The notes: generated by a model not told the origin, from the letters alone. A stretch of DNA of 64,000 nt from Arhodomonas aquaeolei DSM 8974 (GCF_000374645.1 NZ_KB894802.1:187924-251923); one strand, 5' to 3'; numbered from the stretch's first letter, positions 36,134-45,965 are shown. Numbers and translations: made by a program.

Positions 36134-38242
36134 ATGGCGGCGGTAATCTCTCGCAACTGGCGGCGCTTCGGGGTCACCGGGCTCGGCACGCCGGCACTGC
36201 TCATCGCGCTGCTGGCGATGATGGTGGTGCCCCTGCCGCCGCTGGCGCTGGACCTGTTGTTCACCTTCAACATCGTGTTGAGCCTGGTGATCCTGCTGGT
36301 GACGGTCTACAGCCATCGCCCGCTGGACTTCGCGGCGTTCCCCACGGTGCTGCTGGTGGCGACGCTGCTGCGTCTGGCCCTCAACGTCGCCTCCACCCGG
36401 GTGGTGCTGATCGAAGGGCACACCGGTCCGGGCGCGGCGGGCAACGTGATCGAGTCCTTCGGCTCGTTCGTCATCGGCGGCAACTACGCGGTGGGCCTGG
36501 TGGTCTTCGCGATCCTGGTGATCATCAACTTCGTGGTGGTGACCAAGGGTGCCGGGCGCGTCTCCGAGGTCAGCGCGCGCTTCACCCTGGACGCGCTGCC
36601 CGGCAAGCAGATGGCCATCGACGCCGACCTCAACGCCGGCATCATCGACCAGCAGCAGGCGAAGGAGCGGCGCGAGGACGTCGCCCAGGAGGCGGACTTC
36701 TACGGCTCCATGGACGGCGCCAGCAAGTTCGTGCGCGGCGACGCCATCGCCGGCATCCTGATCCTGTTCATCAACATCATCGGCGGCCTGGCGGTGGGCG
36801 TGCTCCAGCACGATATGCCGGCGGGCCAGGCGATGCAGAACTACACCCTGCTCACCATCGGCGACGGCCTGGTCGCGCAGATCCCGTCACTGGTGCTCTC
36901 CACGGCCACGGCCATCCTCGTCACCCGCGTGTCGTCGTCCCAGGACATGGCCGGCGCCGTGCTCTCGCAGCTGTTCAGTAACCGCCGCGTGCTGCTGATC
37001 AGCGGCGGCATCGTCGCCTCAATCGGCCTGATCCCGGGCATGCCGAACCTCACCTTCCTGCTCCTCGGCGGTCTGTGCCTGGGGGGGGCCTGGTGGCAGA
37101 AGCGCCGGGAGGAGGAGACCGCGGCGGCGGAGACACCGGCGCCGGCGGGTCAGGAGGCGGAGGCGTCGCGGCCGGAGCAGCGCGAGCTCACCTGGGAGGA
37201 CGTGCCGCCGGTGGATACCGTCGGTCTGGAGGTGGGCTACGGGCTGATCCCGCTGGTGGACCGTAACCAGGACGGCCAGCTGCTCACCCGGATCAAGGGT
37301 GTGCGCAAGAAGGTTTCCCAGGACCTCGGCTTTCTGGTGCCGTCGGTGCACATCCGTGACAACCTCGATCTTGCCCCGAACGCCTACCGGATCAGCGTCC
37401 TGGGGGTGCCCGTGGGCGAGGCCGAGGTCCAGCCCGGCCGGGAGCTGGCGATCAATCCGGGGACCGTGTCCGGTCGACTAGACGGTGCGCCGACGCGGGA
37501 TCCCGCCTTCGGCCTGGAGGCGGTCTGGATCGACGCCAATCAGCGCGACTATGCCCAGAGCCTGGGCTACACCGTGGTTGACAGCAGCACCGTGGTTGCC
37601 ACCCATCTCAGCCAGGTCGTCCAGGACAACGCCCACCAGCTGCTCGGCCACGACGAGACCCAGAAGCTGCTGGACATGCTCGCGCGCCAGCAGCCCAAGC
37701 TGGTCGAGGAGCTGGTTCCGACCACCCTGTCGCTGTCGGTGGTCACCAAGGTCCTCCAGAACCTGCTCTCGGAGCGGGTGCCGCTGCGGGATATGCGCTC
37801 CATCGTCGAGACCCTGGCGGAGCACGGCCCGCGGGTTCAGGACCCGCAGCAGCTCACGCAGATCGTGCGCGAGGCCCTGGGCCGGATGATCGTCCAGGGG
37901 ATCTCCGGCATCAACGGCGAGCTGCCGGTGATTACGCTGGAGCCACAGCTGGAACAGTTGTTGCAAGACACTATCCAGGGGGTATCCGAGGGGGCCGCCG
38001 GCTTCGAGCCGGGGCTCGCCGAGCGTCTGCAGCGCTCGCTGACCCAGAGTGCCCGGCGCCAGGAGATGAGCGGTCAGCCCGCGGTGCTGCTCACCTCGCC
38101 GGGACTCAGGAGCTGGCTCTACCGGCTCACGCGGCACGCGAGTCCCGGACTGCACGTGCTTTCCTACAACGAGATACCCGACGAACGGGAGGTCCGGGTC
38201 GTCGCCACGGTGGGACAGCAGGAGGTCTCGCAGGCGGGCTGA
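36134..38242 (+). CDS. flhA: FlhA, export gate protein
   Basis: Nonameric export gate, with membrane domain (about 1-330) and cytoplasmic docking platform (about 360-702). 702 residues. The FHIPEP-type signature region RFTLDALPGKQMAIDADLNAG and DFYGSMDGASKFVRGDAIAG are intact near 150-210. Ends 31 bases before flhF. Confidence 0.97.
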   Translation: MAAVISRNWRRFGVTGLGTPALLIALLAMMVVPLPPLALDLLFTFNIVLSLVILLVTVYSHRPLDFAAFPTVLLVATLLRLALNVASTRVVLIEGHTGPGAAGNVIESFGSFVIGGNYAVGLVVFAILVIINFVVVTKGAGRVSEVSARFTLDALPGKQMAIDADLNAGIIDQQQAKERREDVAQEADFYGSMDGASKFVRGDAIAGILILFINIIGGLAVGVLQHDMPAGQAMQNYTLLTIGDGLVAQIPSLVLSTATAILVTRVSSSQDMAGAVLSQLFSNRRVLLISGGIVASIGLIPGMPNLTFLLLGGLCLGGAWWQKRREEETAAAETPAPAGQEAEASRPEQRELTWEDVPPVDTVGLEVGYGLIPLVDRNQDGQLLTRIKGVRKKVSQDLGFLVPSVHIRDNLDLAPNAYRISVLGVPVGEAEVQPGRELAINPGTVSGRLDGAPTRDPAFGLEAVWIDANQRDYAQSLGYTVVDSSTVVATHLSQVVQDNAHQLLGHDETQKLLDMLARQQPKLVEELVPTTLSLSVVTKVLQNLLSERVPLRDMRSIVETLAEHGPRVQDPQQLTQIVREALGRMIVQGISGINGELPVITLEPQLEQLLQDTIQGVSEGAAGFEPGLAERLQRSLTQSARRQEMSGQPAVLLTSPGLRSWLYRLTRHASPGLHVLSYNEIPDEREVRVVATVGQQEVSQAG

Positions 38243-38273
38243 CCCGGTTTGACGGCCCTAGTGGAGCGGCAGC

Positions 38274-39725
38274 ATGAAGATCAAGCGCGTATTCGCCGAG
38301 GACATGCGTTCAGCCATGCGTCAGGTGCGCGAGTCGCACGGCGCGGATGCGGTCATCCTCTCCTCGCGACGGGTGGAGGGGGGCGTCGAGGTGATCTCGG
38401 CGGTGGACTATGACGAGCAGGCGGTGCGCGAGGCCGTCGCCCGCGAGGAGCGCCGGACCGCGCGGCATGCCGGTGGGGCCGGCGAGATCACCGGCGGCGG
38501 GGCGGACGGATTCGAGCGGCTGCTCGCCCGCGCCGACGCCGATGCAGCGGCCCGGGAGGACACGGCTCCGGCCGGGGGTTTCTCGGTGACGGTGGGGGAT
38601 GACGGGGACGAGGGCCCGGCGGGTGACGATAAACCGGCGCCGACGCGACGGCGCGACGGCGCACCGTCGCTCGCGTTGGACTACGAGCGTTTCGCCGGCG
38701 GTGACGATAGCGGCGACGACGACGACCCCGAGCCCGCGGGCACCCGCCGGACGCGCTCGGCGAGCAACCGCATCGAGTGGACCCAGGAGCCGGCCATGCA
38801 GGCCATGCGCGAGGAGCTGCGCACCCTGCGCTCGCTGTTCGAGAACCAGCTCACGCTCATGGAGTGGCAGCAGATGGGCCGTGCCACGCCCGCCCGGGCG
38901 ACGCTGATGCGCCGGCTGCACGGCATGGGGTTCGGCCCGGACGTCTGCCGCGGCCTCGCCGACGCGGTTACCAGCCGTGAGGACCCGGATCACGCCTGGC
39001 GTGAGGCCATGTCCCTGGTCACCGAGCACGTGGCCACCAGCGACGACGAAATCATCGAGCGGGGCGGGGCGGTGGCCGTCGTCGGCCCCACCGGGGTGGG
39101 CAAGACCACCACTGTCGCCAAGCTGGCGGCCCGCTTTACCCTGCGCCACGGTCGCAACCAGGTGGCGCTGGTGACCACGGACAACTTCCGCATCGGCGGC
39201 CAGGAGCAGCTGCGCAACTTCGCGCGGATCCTCGGTGTGCCGGTTCATGCCGCGGCCGACGGCGAGGAGCTCGCCGAGCTGCTCGACGATTTCTCCGACC
39301 GGCGCCTGGTGCTCATCGACACCGCCGGGATGAGCCAGCGCGACATGCGCCTCGCCGAGCAGATGCGCGCGCTCAAGGACGGCGCCCATCGGATCCGGCC
39401 GTACCTGGTGCTGTCGGCGAACACCCAGCTGCCGACCCTGATGGAGACCCTGCGCGCATTTCGCGCCGTGGGCCCGGTGGGGTGTATCCTGAGCAAGGTC
39501 GACGAGGCTGCGAGTCTGGGCGGGGTGCTCACGGCGGTGATGCGTGGCCGGCTGCCGATTGCGTACGTGGCCGACGGTCAGCGCGTGCCCGAGGATCTGC
39601 GCCCGGCGCGGGCGGATGCGCTGGTCGGCGAGGCGGAGGCCCTCGCGGCGGATAGCGACGGTGAGAACGAGGACGACGAGTCCCTGGCGGTGGCCTTCGC
39701 GGGCAGCCTGGCACGGCAGGGCTGA
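38274..39725 (+). CDS. flhF: FlhF, polar-flagellum SRP-like GTPase
   Basis: Marks the cell pole as the assembly site. 483 residues: N-terminal basic/B domain (MKIKRVFAEDMRSAMRQV), a long acidic linker, N domain and SRP-type G domain with VVGPTGVGKTTTVAKLAA near 270, TTDNFRIGGQEQL and LIDTAGMSQRD. Together with FlhG it sets flagellar position and number; presence argues for polar flagella. Confidence 0.96.
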   Translation: MKIKRVFAEDMRSAMRQVRESHGADAVILSSRRVEGGVEVISAVDYDEQAVREAVAREERRTARHAGGAGEITGGGADGFERLLARADADAAAREDTAPAGGFSVTVGDDGDEGPAGDDKPAPTRRRDGAPSLALDYERFAGGDDSGDDDDPEPAGTRRTRSASNRIEWTQEPAMQAMREELRTLRSLFENQLTLMEWQQMGRATPARATLMRRLHGMGFGPDVCRGLADAVTSREDPDHAWREAMSLVTEHVATSDDEIIERGGAVAVVGPTGVGKTTTVAKLAARFTLRHGRNQVALVTTDNFRIGGQEQLRNFARILGVPVHAAADGEELAELLDDFSDRRLVLIDTAGMSQRDMRLAEQMRALKDGAHRIRPYLVLSANTQLPTLMETLRAFRAVGPVGCILSKVDEAASLGGVLTAVMRGRLPIAYVADGQRVPEDLRPARADALVGEAEALAADSDGENEDDESLAVAFAGSLARQG

Positions 39726-39730
39726 GGGGC

Positions 39731-40597
39731 ATGGATCAGGCAGCGGGATTGAGACGAATGAGCGAGCCGAAGCCGGTCAAGGTGGTCGCGGTGGCCAGCG
39801 GCAAGGGGGGCGTGGGCAAGACCAACGTATCCGTGAATCTGGCGAGCGCCCTGGCGCGGGAGGGGCGTGGCGTGATGCTCTTCGATGCCGATCTCGGCCT
39901 CGCCAACGTGGACGTGCTCCTGGGGCTCTCGCCCAAGCGTAATCTCGCCCATGTGCTGGATGGCGAGGCCGGGCTGGAGGAGGTCCTGCTCGAGGGACCG
40001 GAGGGCATTCACATCGTTCCCGCCTCCTCGGGAACCCAGCGCATGGCCGAGCTCTCCGGCGCCGAGCACGCGGGCCTGATCCGCAGCTTCAGCGAGCTCG
40101 CCGTTGACCTCGATTACCTGTTCGTCGATACCGCCGCCGGCATCTCCGACTCGGTGATGAGCTTCGCCCGCGCCGCGCGGGAGGTCCTGGTGGTGGTCTG
40201 CGACGAGCCGTCCTCGCTCACCGATGCCTACGCGCTGATCAAGGTGCTCAACCGCGACCACGGCGTGCAGCGTTTCCACATGGTCGCCAACCGTGTCCCG
40301 GGGCCGCGGGAGGGCCAGAATCTCTACGGCAAGCTCGCGCGCGTGCTCGACCGCTTCCTGGACGTGACCCTGGAATACCTCGGCGCCGTCCCCGAGGACG
40401 ATCGCCTGCGTGCCGCGGTTCAGCGCCAGCGCGCGGTGGTCTCGATGTATCCCTCCTGCCCGTCGGCCCGGGCCTTCCAGGCGCTGGCGGCGCGCCTCGA
40501 ACAGTGGCCGCTGCCGAGCCGCGCCGACGGCCAGCTGGAGTTCTTCGTCGAGCGTGTCATACGCTATGGCAGTCGCGTCCGGGAGGTCTCCGAATGA
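39731..40597 (+). CDS. flhG: FlhG (FleN), flagellar number ATPase
   Basis: MinD-like ATPase that limits flagellar number and, as FleN, restrains FleQ. 288 residues. Deviant Walker A GKGGVGKTN near 24-32, switch MLFDADLGLANVDVLLG, and a C-terminal amphipathic segment. The start at 39731 gives a 10-residue leader with a second Met at residue 10 (MSEPKPVKVV), which could be the true start. The TGA overlaps the fliA ATG by 4 bases. Confidence 0.95.
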   Translation: MDQAAGLRRMSEPKPVKVVAVASGKGGVGKTNVSVNLASALAREGRGVMLFDADLGLANVDVLLGLSPKRNLAHVLDGEAGLEEVLLEGPEGIHIVPASSGTQRMAELSGAEHAGLIRSFSELAVDLDYLFVDTAAGISDSVMSFARAAREVLVVVCDEPSSLTDAYALIKVLNRDHGVQRFHMVANRVPGPREGQNLYGKLARVLDRFLDVTLEYLGAVPEDDRLRAAVQRQRAVVSMYPSCPSARAFQALAARLEQWPLPSRADGQLEFFVERVIRYGSRVREVSE

Positions 40598-41319
40598 ATG
40601 GACATGCGCTCTACGAGGCGGTCCAGCGGGGGAGCAGCGACGACCTGCTGGTGGCGAACGCCCCGCTGGTGCGACGCATCGCTCACCACCTGGCGAGCCG
40701 ACTGCCTCCGAGCGTGCAGATCGAGGACCTCATCCAGGCGGGCATGGTCGGCCTGCTGGAGGCGGCGCGGCAGTTCGACGCCAGCCAGGGCGCCTCGTTC
40801 CAGACCTATGCCGGCATCCGCATCCGCGGTGCCATGCTCGATGAGATCCGGCGCCTCGACTGGACACCGCGTTCCGTGCACCGTCGCTCCCGGGAGGCCG
40901 CCGAAGCCATCCACGTCCTGGAGAACGAGCTCGGCCGTGAGCCCCGGGACGCCGAGGTCGCCGCCAGGCTGGGCGTGAGTGTCGACGACTACCACGGTAT
41001 GCTCGCCGACGCCTCGAGCGCGCACCTGTTCAGCATGGACCAGACGGATCCGCAGACCGGCGAGACCCACGACCCCGCCGGGGATGGCCCGTCACCGCAG
41101 GACGTGCTGACCGACGGTCACTTCCGCGCCGACCTTGCCGAGGCCATCCGCGGCCTCAGTGAACGCGACCAGCTGGTGATGCAGCTCTACTATGACGAGG
41201 AACTCAATCTGCGCGAGATCGGCGAGGTCCTCGGGGTGAGCGAGTCACGTGTCAGCCAGATTCGTGGCAAGATAATGCTAAAGCTCAAGGCCTCCCTTGC
41301 CGATTGGTTGGATGGATAG
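40594..41319 (+). CDS. fliA: FliA, sigma28 for late flagellar genes
   Basis: Directs RNA polymerase to fliC and chemotaxis promoters once the hook is complete. 241 residues from ATG 40594 (ATGA overlap with flhG, GGGAGG upstream). Region 2 IEDLIQAGMVGLLEAARQFD, region 3, and region 4 QLYYDEELNLREIGEVLGVS with SRVSQIRGKIM are complete. No flgM (anti-sigma) is in the window; it may be beyond flgA. Confidence 0.97.
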   Translation: MNGHALYEAVQRGSSDDLLVANAPLVRRIAHHLASRLPPSVQIEDLIQAGMVGLLEAARQFDASQGASFQTYAGIRIRGAMLDEIRRLDWTPRSVHRRSREAAEAIHVLENELGREPRDAEVAARLGVSVDDYHGMLADASSAHLFSMDQTDPQTGETHDPAGDGPSPQDVLTDGHFRADLAEAIRGLSERDQLVMQLYYDEELNLREIGEVLGVSESRVSQIRGKIMLKLKASLADWLDG

Positions 41320-41332
41320 ACACCGATCGGGG

Positions 41333-41372
41333 CGCCCCCGCGACGGGGGCGTGCACACCGCCGCCGGCGGTG
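41333..41372 (+). other. two stem-loops between fliA and cheY
   Basis: CGCCCCC-GCGAC-GGGGGCG (41333-41351) is followed by CACCGCC-GCC-GGCGGTG (41356-41372), then the small palindrome TGAGGCCTCA. No T-run. They could slow or end transcription between the export and chemotaxis blocks; no promoter for cheY was recognised after them. Confidence 0.4.
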
Positions 41373-41413
41373 AGGCCTCACAATAACTCGCGTTTCCACT
41401 CAGGGGGATCGGC

Positions 41414-41812
41414 GTGGCACTGGACAAGCACATGAAAATCCTCGTGGTGGACGATTTTTCCACCATGCGGCGCATTATCCGTAATCTTCTGCGGGATCTC
41501 GGCTTCGACAACATCTCGGAGGCCGACGACGGCAACACCGCGCTGCCCATACTCAAGCGTGGCGGTTTCGACCTGCTCATCACGGACTGGAACATGCCGG
41601 GCATGACCGGTATGGACCTGCTCAAGAACGTCCGTGCCGATGAGGAACTGGCCGAGCTGCCCATCCTGATGGTCACCGCCGAGGCCAAGCGCGAGCAGAT
41701 CATCGCGGCGGCCCAGGCGGGCGTGAACGGCTATATCGTCAAGCCCTTCACCGCCGTGACGCTCAAGGAGAAGATCGAGAAGATCTTCGAGCGCATCAAT
41801 GCGGGGGGTTAG
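41414..41812 (+). CDS. cheY: CheY, chemotaxis response regulator
   Basis: Phosphorylated by CheA, binds FliM and reverses the motor. 132 residues, a bare receiver domain. Acidic pair in [16 protein letters not shown], phosphoacceptor Asp58 in [11 protein letters not shown], Thr in MVTAEA and Lys in VKPFT. Begins the chemotaxis block; cheZ follows 3 bases after its stop. Confidence 0.97.
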   Translation: MALDKHMKILVVDDFSTMRRIIRNLLRDLGFDNISEADDGNTALPILKRGGFDLLITDWNMPGMTGMDLLKNVRADEELAELPILMVTAEAKREQIIAAAQAGVNGYIVKPFTAVTLKEKIEKIFERINAGG

Positions 41813-41815
41813 GCG

Positions 41816-42568
41816 ATGAGCGACAGCCAGCGCAGCCAGGAATATCTCGCGCTAGCACGCACGCTCATCGAACGTGTCGAGGCCGGCGACGACCCGGGCA
41901 TGCAGGAGACCGTCGATGAGCTAACGCGACTGCGTGAGAGCGAGCTCTTCCAGGAGATCGGCCAGCTTACCCGCGAGCTCCACGAGGCCCTCAAGTCCTT
42001 TCGCGTGGACAGCCGCCTCACCGATATCGCCGCGAGCGAGATCCCCGATGCCCGGGAGCGGCTCAACCATGTCATCGAGGTGACCTCCCGTGCCGCCCAC
42101 CGCACGCTGGAGGCCGTCGAGACCAGCCTGCCGCTGGCCGACGAGGTCGCTGCCCGGGCCGGGACGCTCCACGAGCGGTGGCAGCAGTTCCGCCGGCGTG
42201 AGCTGAGCGCCGACGATTTCCGGGGCCTCAGCCACGACATCGAGGCCTTCCTGGCCGCCGCCGCAGACAACGGCAAGACACTCCACAACGCGCTTTCCGA
42301 AGCGTTGATGGCGCAGGATTACCAGGACATCACCGGCCAGATCATCCGCCGCGTCATCACCCTGGTTCAGGAGGTCGAGGACGGCCTGGTCGAGCTCGTG
42401 CGCATTTCCGGGGCGCGGATCGCTGAAGAAAAGCCGCGTGCTGCCGATAAGGCGGATGAACGTGCGGAGCAGCAGCTCAGTGGACCTGCGGTCCCGGGCC
42501 AGGACGACGACGATGTCGTATCGGGCCAGGACGACGTCGACGACCTGCTCTCCAGCCTCGGCTTCTGA
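41816..42568 (+). CDS. cheZ: CheZ, CheY-P phosphatase
   Basis: Dephosphorylates CheY. 250 residues: long helical hairpin with the catalytic region AQDYQDITGQIIRRV (catalytic Asp and Gln spaced DxxxQ) near residue 165, a linker, and the C-terminal CheY-binding helix VDDLLSSLGF. Short acidic insertion near 210-240. Confidence 0.95.
   Translation: MSDSQRSQEYLALARTLIERVEAGDDPGMQETVDELTRLRESELFQEIGQLTRELHEALKSFRVDSRLTDIAASEIPDARERLNHVIEVTSRAAHRTLEAVETSLPLADEVAARAGTLHERWQQFRRRELSADDFRGLSHDIEAFLAAAADNGKTLHNALSEALMAQDYQDITGQIIRRVITLVQEVEDGLVELVRISGARIAEEKPRAADKADERAEQQLSGPAVPGQDDDDVVSGQDDVDDLLSSLGF
42424..42450 (+). promoter_or_regulatory. possible internal sigma28 promoter before cheA
   Basis: TGAA-N15-GCCGATAA inside the 3' part of cheZ: the -10 matches the FliA consensus fully and the -35 three of four bases, at the exact spacing. 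It would start transcripts about 120 bases before cheA. Could be chance, as the sequence also encodes CheZ. Confidence 0.35.
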
Positions 42569-42579
42569 GGGAGACACGC

Positions 42580-44811
42580 ATGGCTATCGATCCGCAGGAC
42601 GACATCGTCCAGGACTTTCTGGTGGAGTCCCGGGAGATCCTCGAGGGACTCGGCGAGCAGCTCGTCTCGCTGGAGCAGGCGCCGGAGGACCGCGACCTCC
42701 TCAATTCGGTGTTCCGCGGCTTTCATACCATCAAGGGCGGTGCCGGATTCCTCGGCCTCGACGAGCTCGTCGACGTCTGCCATCAGACCGAGGACATCTT
42801 CAATCTCCTGCGCCAGGGCGAGAAGCAGATGAGCCCGGAGCTCATGGACGACGTGCTCCAGGCCCTGGACGTGGTCAATGGCATGTTCGACCGCATCGAG
42901 GACGCCCAGGATCTCGAACCCGCGCCGGGGGGCCTGCTGCAGGCGCTGCGCAGTCATAACCAGCCGGACGACAATGCCGGCGGTGCAGCCACGTCCGCCT
43001 CGGACGGGGCGTCGGCAGGCGAGGGCACGGGTGGAACGACGGCCGCGCCCTCCGGCGCCGCCGCACCTGGCGGTCAGGAGGCCGCGTCCGGGGATATCAG
43101 CGACCAGGAGTTCGAGGCGCTGCTCGATGCCCTCGATGGTGAAGGGGTCGGAGACGGCGGTTCAGCCGCGGCGAAGGACACTGCCGTGGAAGGCGCGGGC
43201 GCGGGCGCGAGCGCGGGTGCGGGGGCCGCCGCCGGTGACGAGATCACCGACGACGAGTTCGAACGCCTGCTCGACGACCTCCATGGCGAGGGTAGTCATC
43301 ACGGTGTCCCATCCGCCCCGGCTAATGCCGCCGACGGGCAAGGTCCCGGGGACGCCGCCGCCGGTGACGAGATCACCGACGACGAGTTCGAAAAGGTCCT
43401 CGATCAGCTTCACGGCAGCGGCCAGGGTCCGACGGGGGGCCAGACGGACGCTGCGGAGACGCCCGTGGCCTCCGGCGGCGGATCCTCCGCTGCGCGGGAG
43501 CCGTCGTCCCGCCGCCCCGAGGCGTCGGCCGGCGGTGGGCACCAGGGCGGTGGCGACGGCGGTGCCGCCGCGGGCGGCGGTCAGCACGGCGCCGGCGGAC
43601 ACGGGCACCGCGGTGAGACCAGCGTGCGCGTGGACACCGCAAAGCTCGACGACATCATGAACCTCGTCGGCGAGCTCGTGCTGGTGCGCAACCGCCTCGC
43701 GAACCTCCGCGGCGAGATTGGCGACGAGCGTCTCTCCCATGCGGTGGGCAACCTCGAGCACGTCACCTCGGACCTGCAGAACTCCGTGATGAAGACCCGG
43801 ATGCAGCCCATCCGCAAGGTCTTCGGCCGTTTCCCGCGGGTCATCCGCGATCTCGCCCGCAACCTGGAAAAGGAGGTCGAGCTCGTCACCGCCGGCGAGG
43901 AGACGGATCTGGACAAGAACCTGGTCGAGGCACTGGCGGATCCGCTCGTCCACCTCATCCGCAACTCCGTGGACCACGGCCTGGAGCCCCCGGACGAGCG
44001 CCAGAGTGCCGGCAAGCGGCGCACCGGCACCGTGCGCCTCGCCGCCGAGCAGGAGGGCGATCACATCCTGCTGACCATCGCCGATGACGGCCGCGGCATG
44101 GACCCGGACAAGCTCCGCGAGATCGCGGTCAAGAAGGGCGTTCTGGACGCGGAGTCCGCACGGCGGCTCGACGACAGCGAGTGCTACAACCTCATCTTCG
44201 CGCCCGGCTTCTCCACCAAGGAGCAGATCTCGGACGTCTCCGGGCGCGGCGTGGGTATGGATGTCGTCAAGAACAGCATCTCCCAGCTCAACGGCACCAT
44301 CGATATCGATTCCGAGCTGGGCCGGGGCACGATCATCCGCATCAAGGTGCCGCTGACGCTGGCCATCCTGCCGACCCTCATGGTGCGCATCGCCGGGCGC
44401 AAGTTCGCGCTGCCGATGTCCGTGGTCCGCGAGATCTTCGAGCTCGAGCGCGGCCGTACCAACGTGGTGGACGGGCGACTCACGGTCATGGTCCGTCACA
44501 AGGCGATGCCGCTGTTCTTCCTCGAACGCTGGCTGGACCGGATGGGTGCCGAAGCGGTGGTACCGGCGAAGAGCCTTACCGGCGAGGATCAGGAGAAGGA
44601 TTCCCAGGTGGTGACCGTGGTCATCGGTCACCAGACCGTCGGGTTCGTGGTCGACGAGGTGATCGGTCTCGAGGAGGTCGTGATCAAGCCCCTCGGTGCC
44701 ATCCTCCACGGTCTGCCGGGGCTGGCGGGCTCGACCATCACCGGGGACGGGAGCATCGCCCTGATTGTGGACATCCCCAGCCTGATCAAGCAGTACGGCT
44801 CGCGTCTATAG
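42580..44811 (+). CDS. cheA: CheA, chemotaxis histidine kinase
   Basis: 743 residues. P1 phosphotransfer domain with His49 in FRGFHTIKGGAGFLG; long linker (about 125-345); P3 dimerisation (TAKLDDIMNLVGELVLVRN); P4 ATPase with N box LVHLIRNSVDHGLE near 457, G1 DDGRGMD near 502 and G2 GRGVGMDVV near 555; P5 CheW-like domain to the end. The linker holds three copies of a short motif, (I/S)(T/S)D(D/Q)EFE-x2-LD-x-L-x-G, at residues 173-189, 222-238 and 265-281; no typical P2 domain is seen. These motifs may be the docking region for the ParP-like protein encoded downstream. Confidence 0.97.
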   Translation: MAIDPQDDIVQDFLVESREILEGLGEQLVSLEQAPEDRDLLNSVFRGFHTIKGGAGFLGLDELVDVCHQTEDIFNLLRQGEKQMSPELMDDVLQALDVVNGMFDRIEDAQDLEPAPGGLLQALRSHNQPDDNAGGAATSASDGASAGEGTGGTTAAPSGAAAPGGQEAASGDISDQEFEALLDALDGEGVGDGGSAAAKDTAVEGAGAGASAGAGAAAGDEITDDEFERLLDDLHGEGSHHGVPSAPANAADGQGPGDAAAGDEITDDEFEKVLDQLHGSGQGPTGGQTDAAETPVASGGGSSAAREPSSRRPEASAGGGHQGGGDGGAAAGGGQHGAGGHGHRGETSVRVDTAKLDDIMNLVGELVLVRNRLANLRGEIGDERLSHAVGNLEHVTSDLQNSVMKTRMQPIRKVFGRFPRVIRDLARNLEKEVELVTAGEETDLDKNLVEALADPLVHLIRNSVDHGLEPPDERQSAGKRRTGTVRLAAEQEGDHILLTIADDGRGMDPDKLREIAVKKGVLDAESARRLDDSECYNLIFAPGFSTKEQISDVSGRGVGMDVVKNSISQLNGTIDIDSELGRGTIIRIKVPLTLAILPTLMVRIAGRKFALPMSVVREIFELERGRTNVVDGRLTVMVRHKAMPLFFLERWLDRMGAEAVVPAKSLTGEDQEKDSQVVTVVIGHQTVGFVVDEVIGLEEVVIKPLGAILHGLPGLAGSTITGDGSIALIVDIPSLIKQYGSRL

Positions 44812-44838
44812 AGCGGCAGGAGAGGTAGGAGAGCGGTT

Positions 44839-45945
44839 TTGAGCAGAGTAAGGACGCTGGTTGTCGACGACTCCGGCTTCTTCCGCCGGCGGATCTGCGA
44901 TCTGCTGGCGTCGGATCCGCAGATCGAGGTGGTCGGTGAGGCCGTCGACGGCAGGGAGGCCGTGCAGAAGGTCCAGCGCCTGCGTCCGGACGTGGTGACC
45001 ATGGATATCGAGATGCCGGTGCTCGACGGCATCTCCGCGGTGCGCGAGATCATGCGCCGCAACCCGACGCCCGTGCTCATGTTCTCCTCGCTCACCTACG
45101 ATGGGGCCCGGCCCACGCTGGATGCACTCGAGGCCGGGGCGGTGGACTTCCTGCCCAAGCGCTTCTCGGACATCTCCAGCAACCACGACCACGCCCGGCG
45201 GCTGCTCTGCGAGAAGGTCAAGCTGGTGGGCCGGCGCTCCATGCGGCGACCCACCTCACCGCCGCCGTCCCCCGCCTCCGGACAGGGCCGGGCGCGGGGC
45301 ACGGCCCAGGCGCAGTCCGGCGCACCGGTGCAGGCACAGCAGCCGCCGCAACGGCGGGTGGAGGTGCCCGCCGGCAAGGTCCGGCTGGTGATCATCGGCA
45401 CCTCCACGGGCGGGCCGGTGGCACTGCAGAAGGTGCTGGCGAAGCTGCCCCCGAACTTCCCCATGCCCGTGGTGCTGATCCAGCACATGCCCGAGGCGTT
45501 CACGGAGGCCTTCGCGGCGCGGCTCGACCAGCTCTGCCCGTTGCGCGTGCGTCAGGCCGTCGAGGGCGATTCCCTGCGTGCCGGCGAGGTGCTGCTCGCC
45601 CCCGGCGGCCAGCATCTGGGTTTCAAGAGCCAGGGCGGGCACCTCGCGGTGCGGCTGATCGAGCCGCAGCCGAACCAGTTCTATCGTCCCAGTGTCGACG
45701 TTGCCTTCGAGGAGGCGGCCCGTCATGTGCCGGGGCACGTTCTGGGCGTGGTGCTCACCGGGATGGGGGCGGACGGCTGCGAGGGTGCACGCGCACTCAA
45801 GCGCAGCGGCTCCCTGGTGTGGGCGCAGGACGAGGCGAGCAGCGTCATCTACGGCATGCCGGCCGCGGTGGCCAGGGCGGGACTGACCGATCAGATCCTG
45901 GATATCGACGCCGTCGGGCCGGCGCTGGCACGGTTGCGGGCCTGA
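44839..45945 (+). CDS. cheB: CheB, receptor methylesterase/deamidase
   Basis: Removes methyl groups from chemoreceptors after phosphorylation by CheA. 368 residues: receiver domain (VVDDSGFFRRRI; phospho-Asp in TMDIEMPVLDG), a Pro/Gln-rich linker near 135-180, and the esterase domain with Ser in IGTSTGGPVAL, His in LIQHMPEAFTEAF and Asp in LTGMGADGCEG. The start is TTG at 44839 with GTAGGAGAG upstream; no ATG or GTG is available before the receiver domain begins. Confidence 0.95.
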   Translation: MSRVRTLVVDDSGFFRRRICDLLASDPQIEVVGEAVDGREAVQKVQRLRPDVVTMDIEMPVLDGISAVREIMRRNPTPVLMFSSLTYDGARPTLDALEAGAVDFLPKRFSDISSNHDHARRLLCEKVKLVGRRSMRRPTSPPPSPASGQGRARGTAQAQSGAPVQAQQPPQRRVEVPAGKVRLVIIGTSTGGPVALQKVLAKLPPNFPMPVVLIQHMPEAFTEAFAARLDQLCPLRVRQAVEGDSLRAGEVLLAPGGQHLGFKSQGGHLAVRLIEPQPNQFYRPSVDVAFEEAARHVPGHVLGVVLTGMGADGCEGARALKRSGSLVWAQDEASSVIYGMPAAVARAGLTDQILDIDAVGPALARLRA

Positions 45946-45965
45946 CGGCCCGTCGCGGAGGACGC

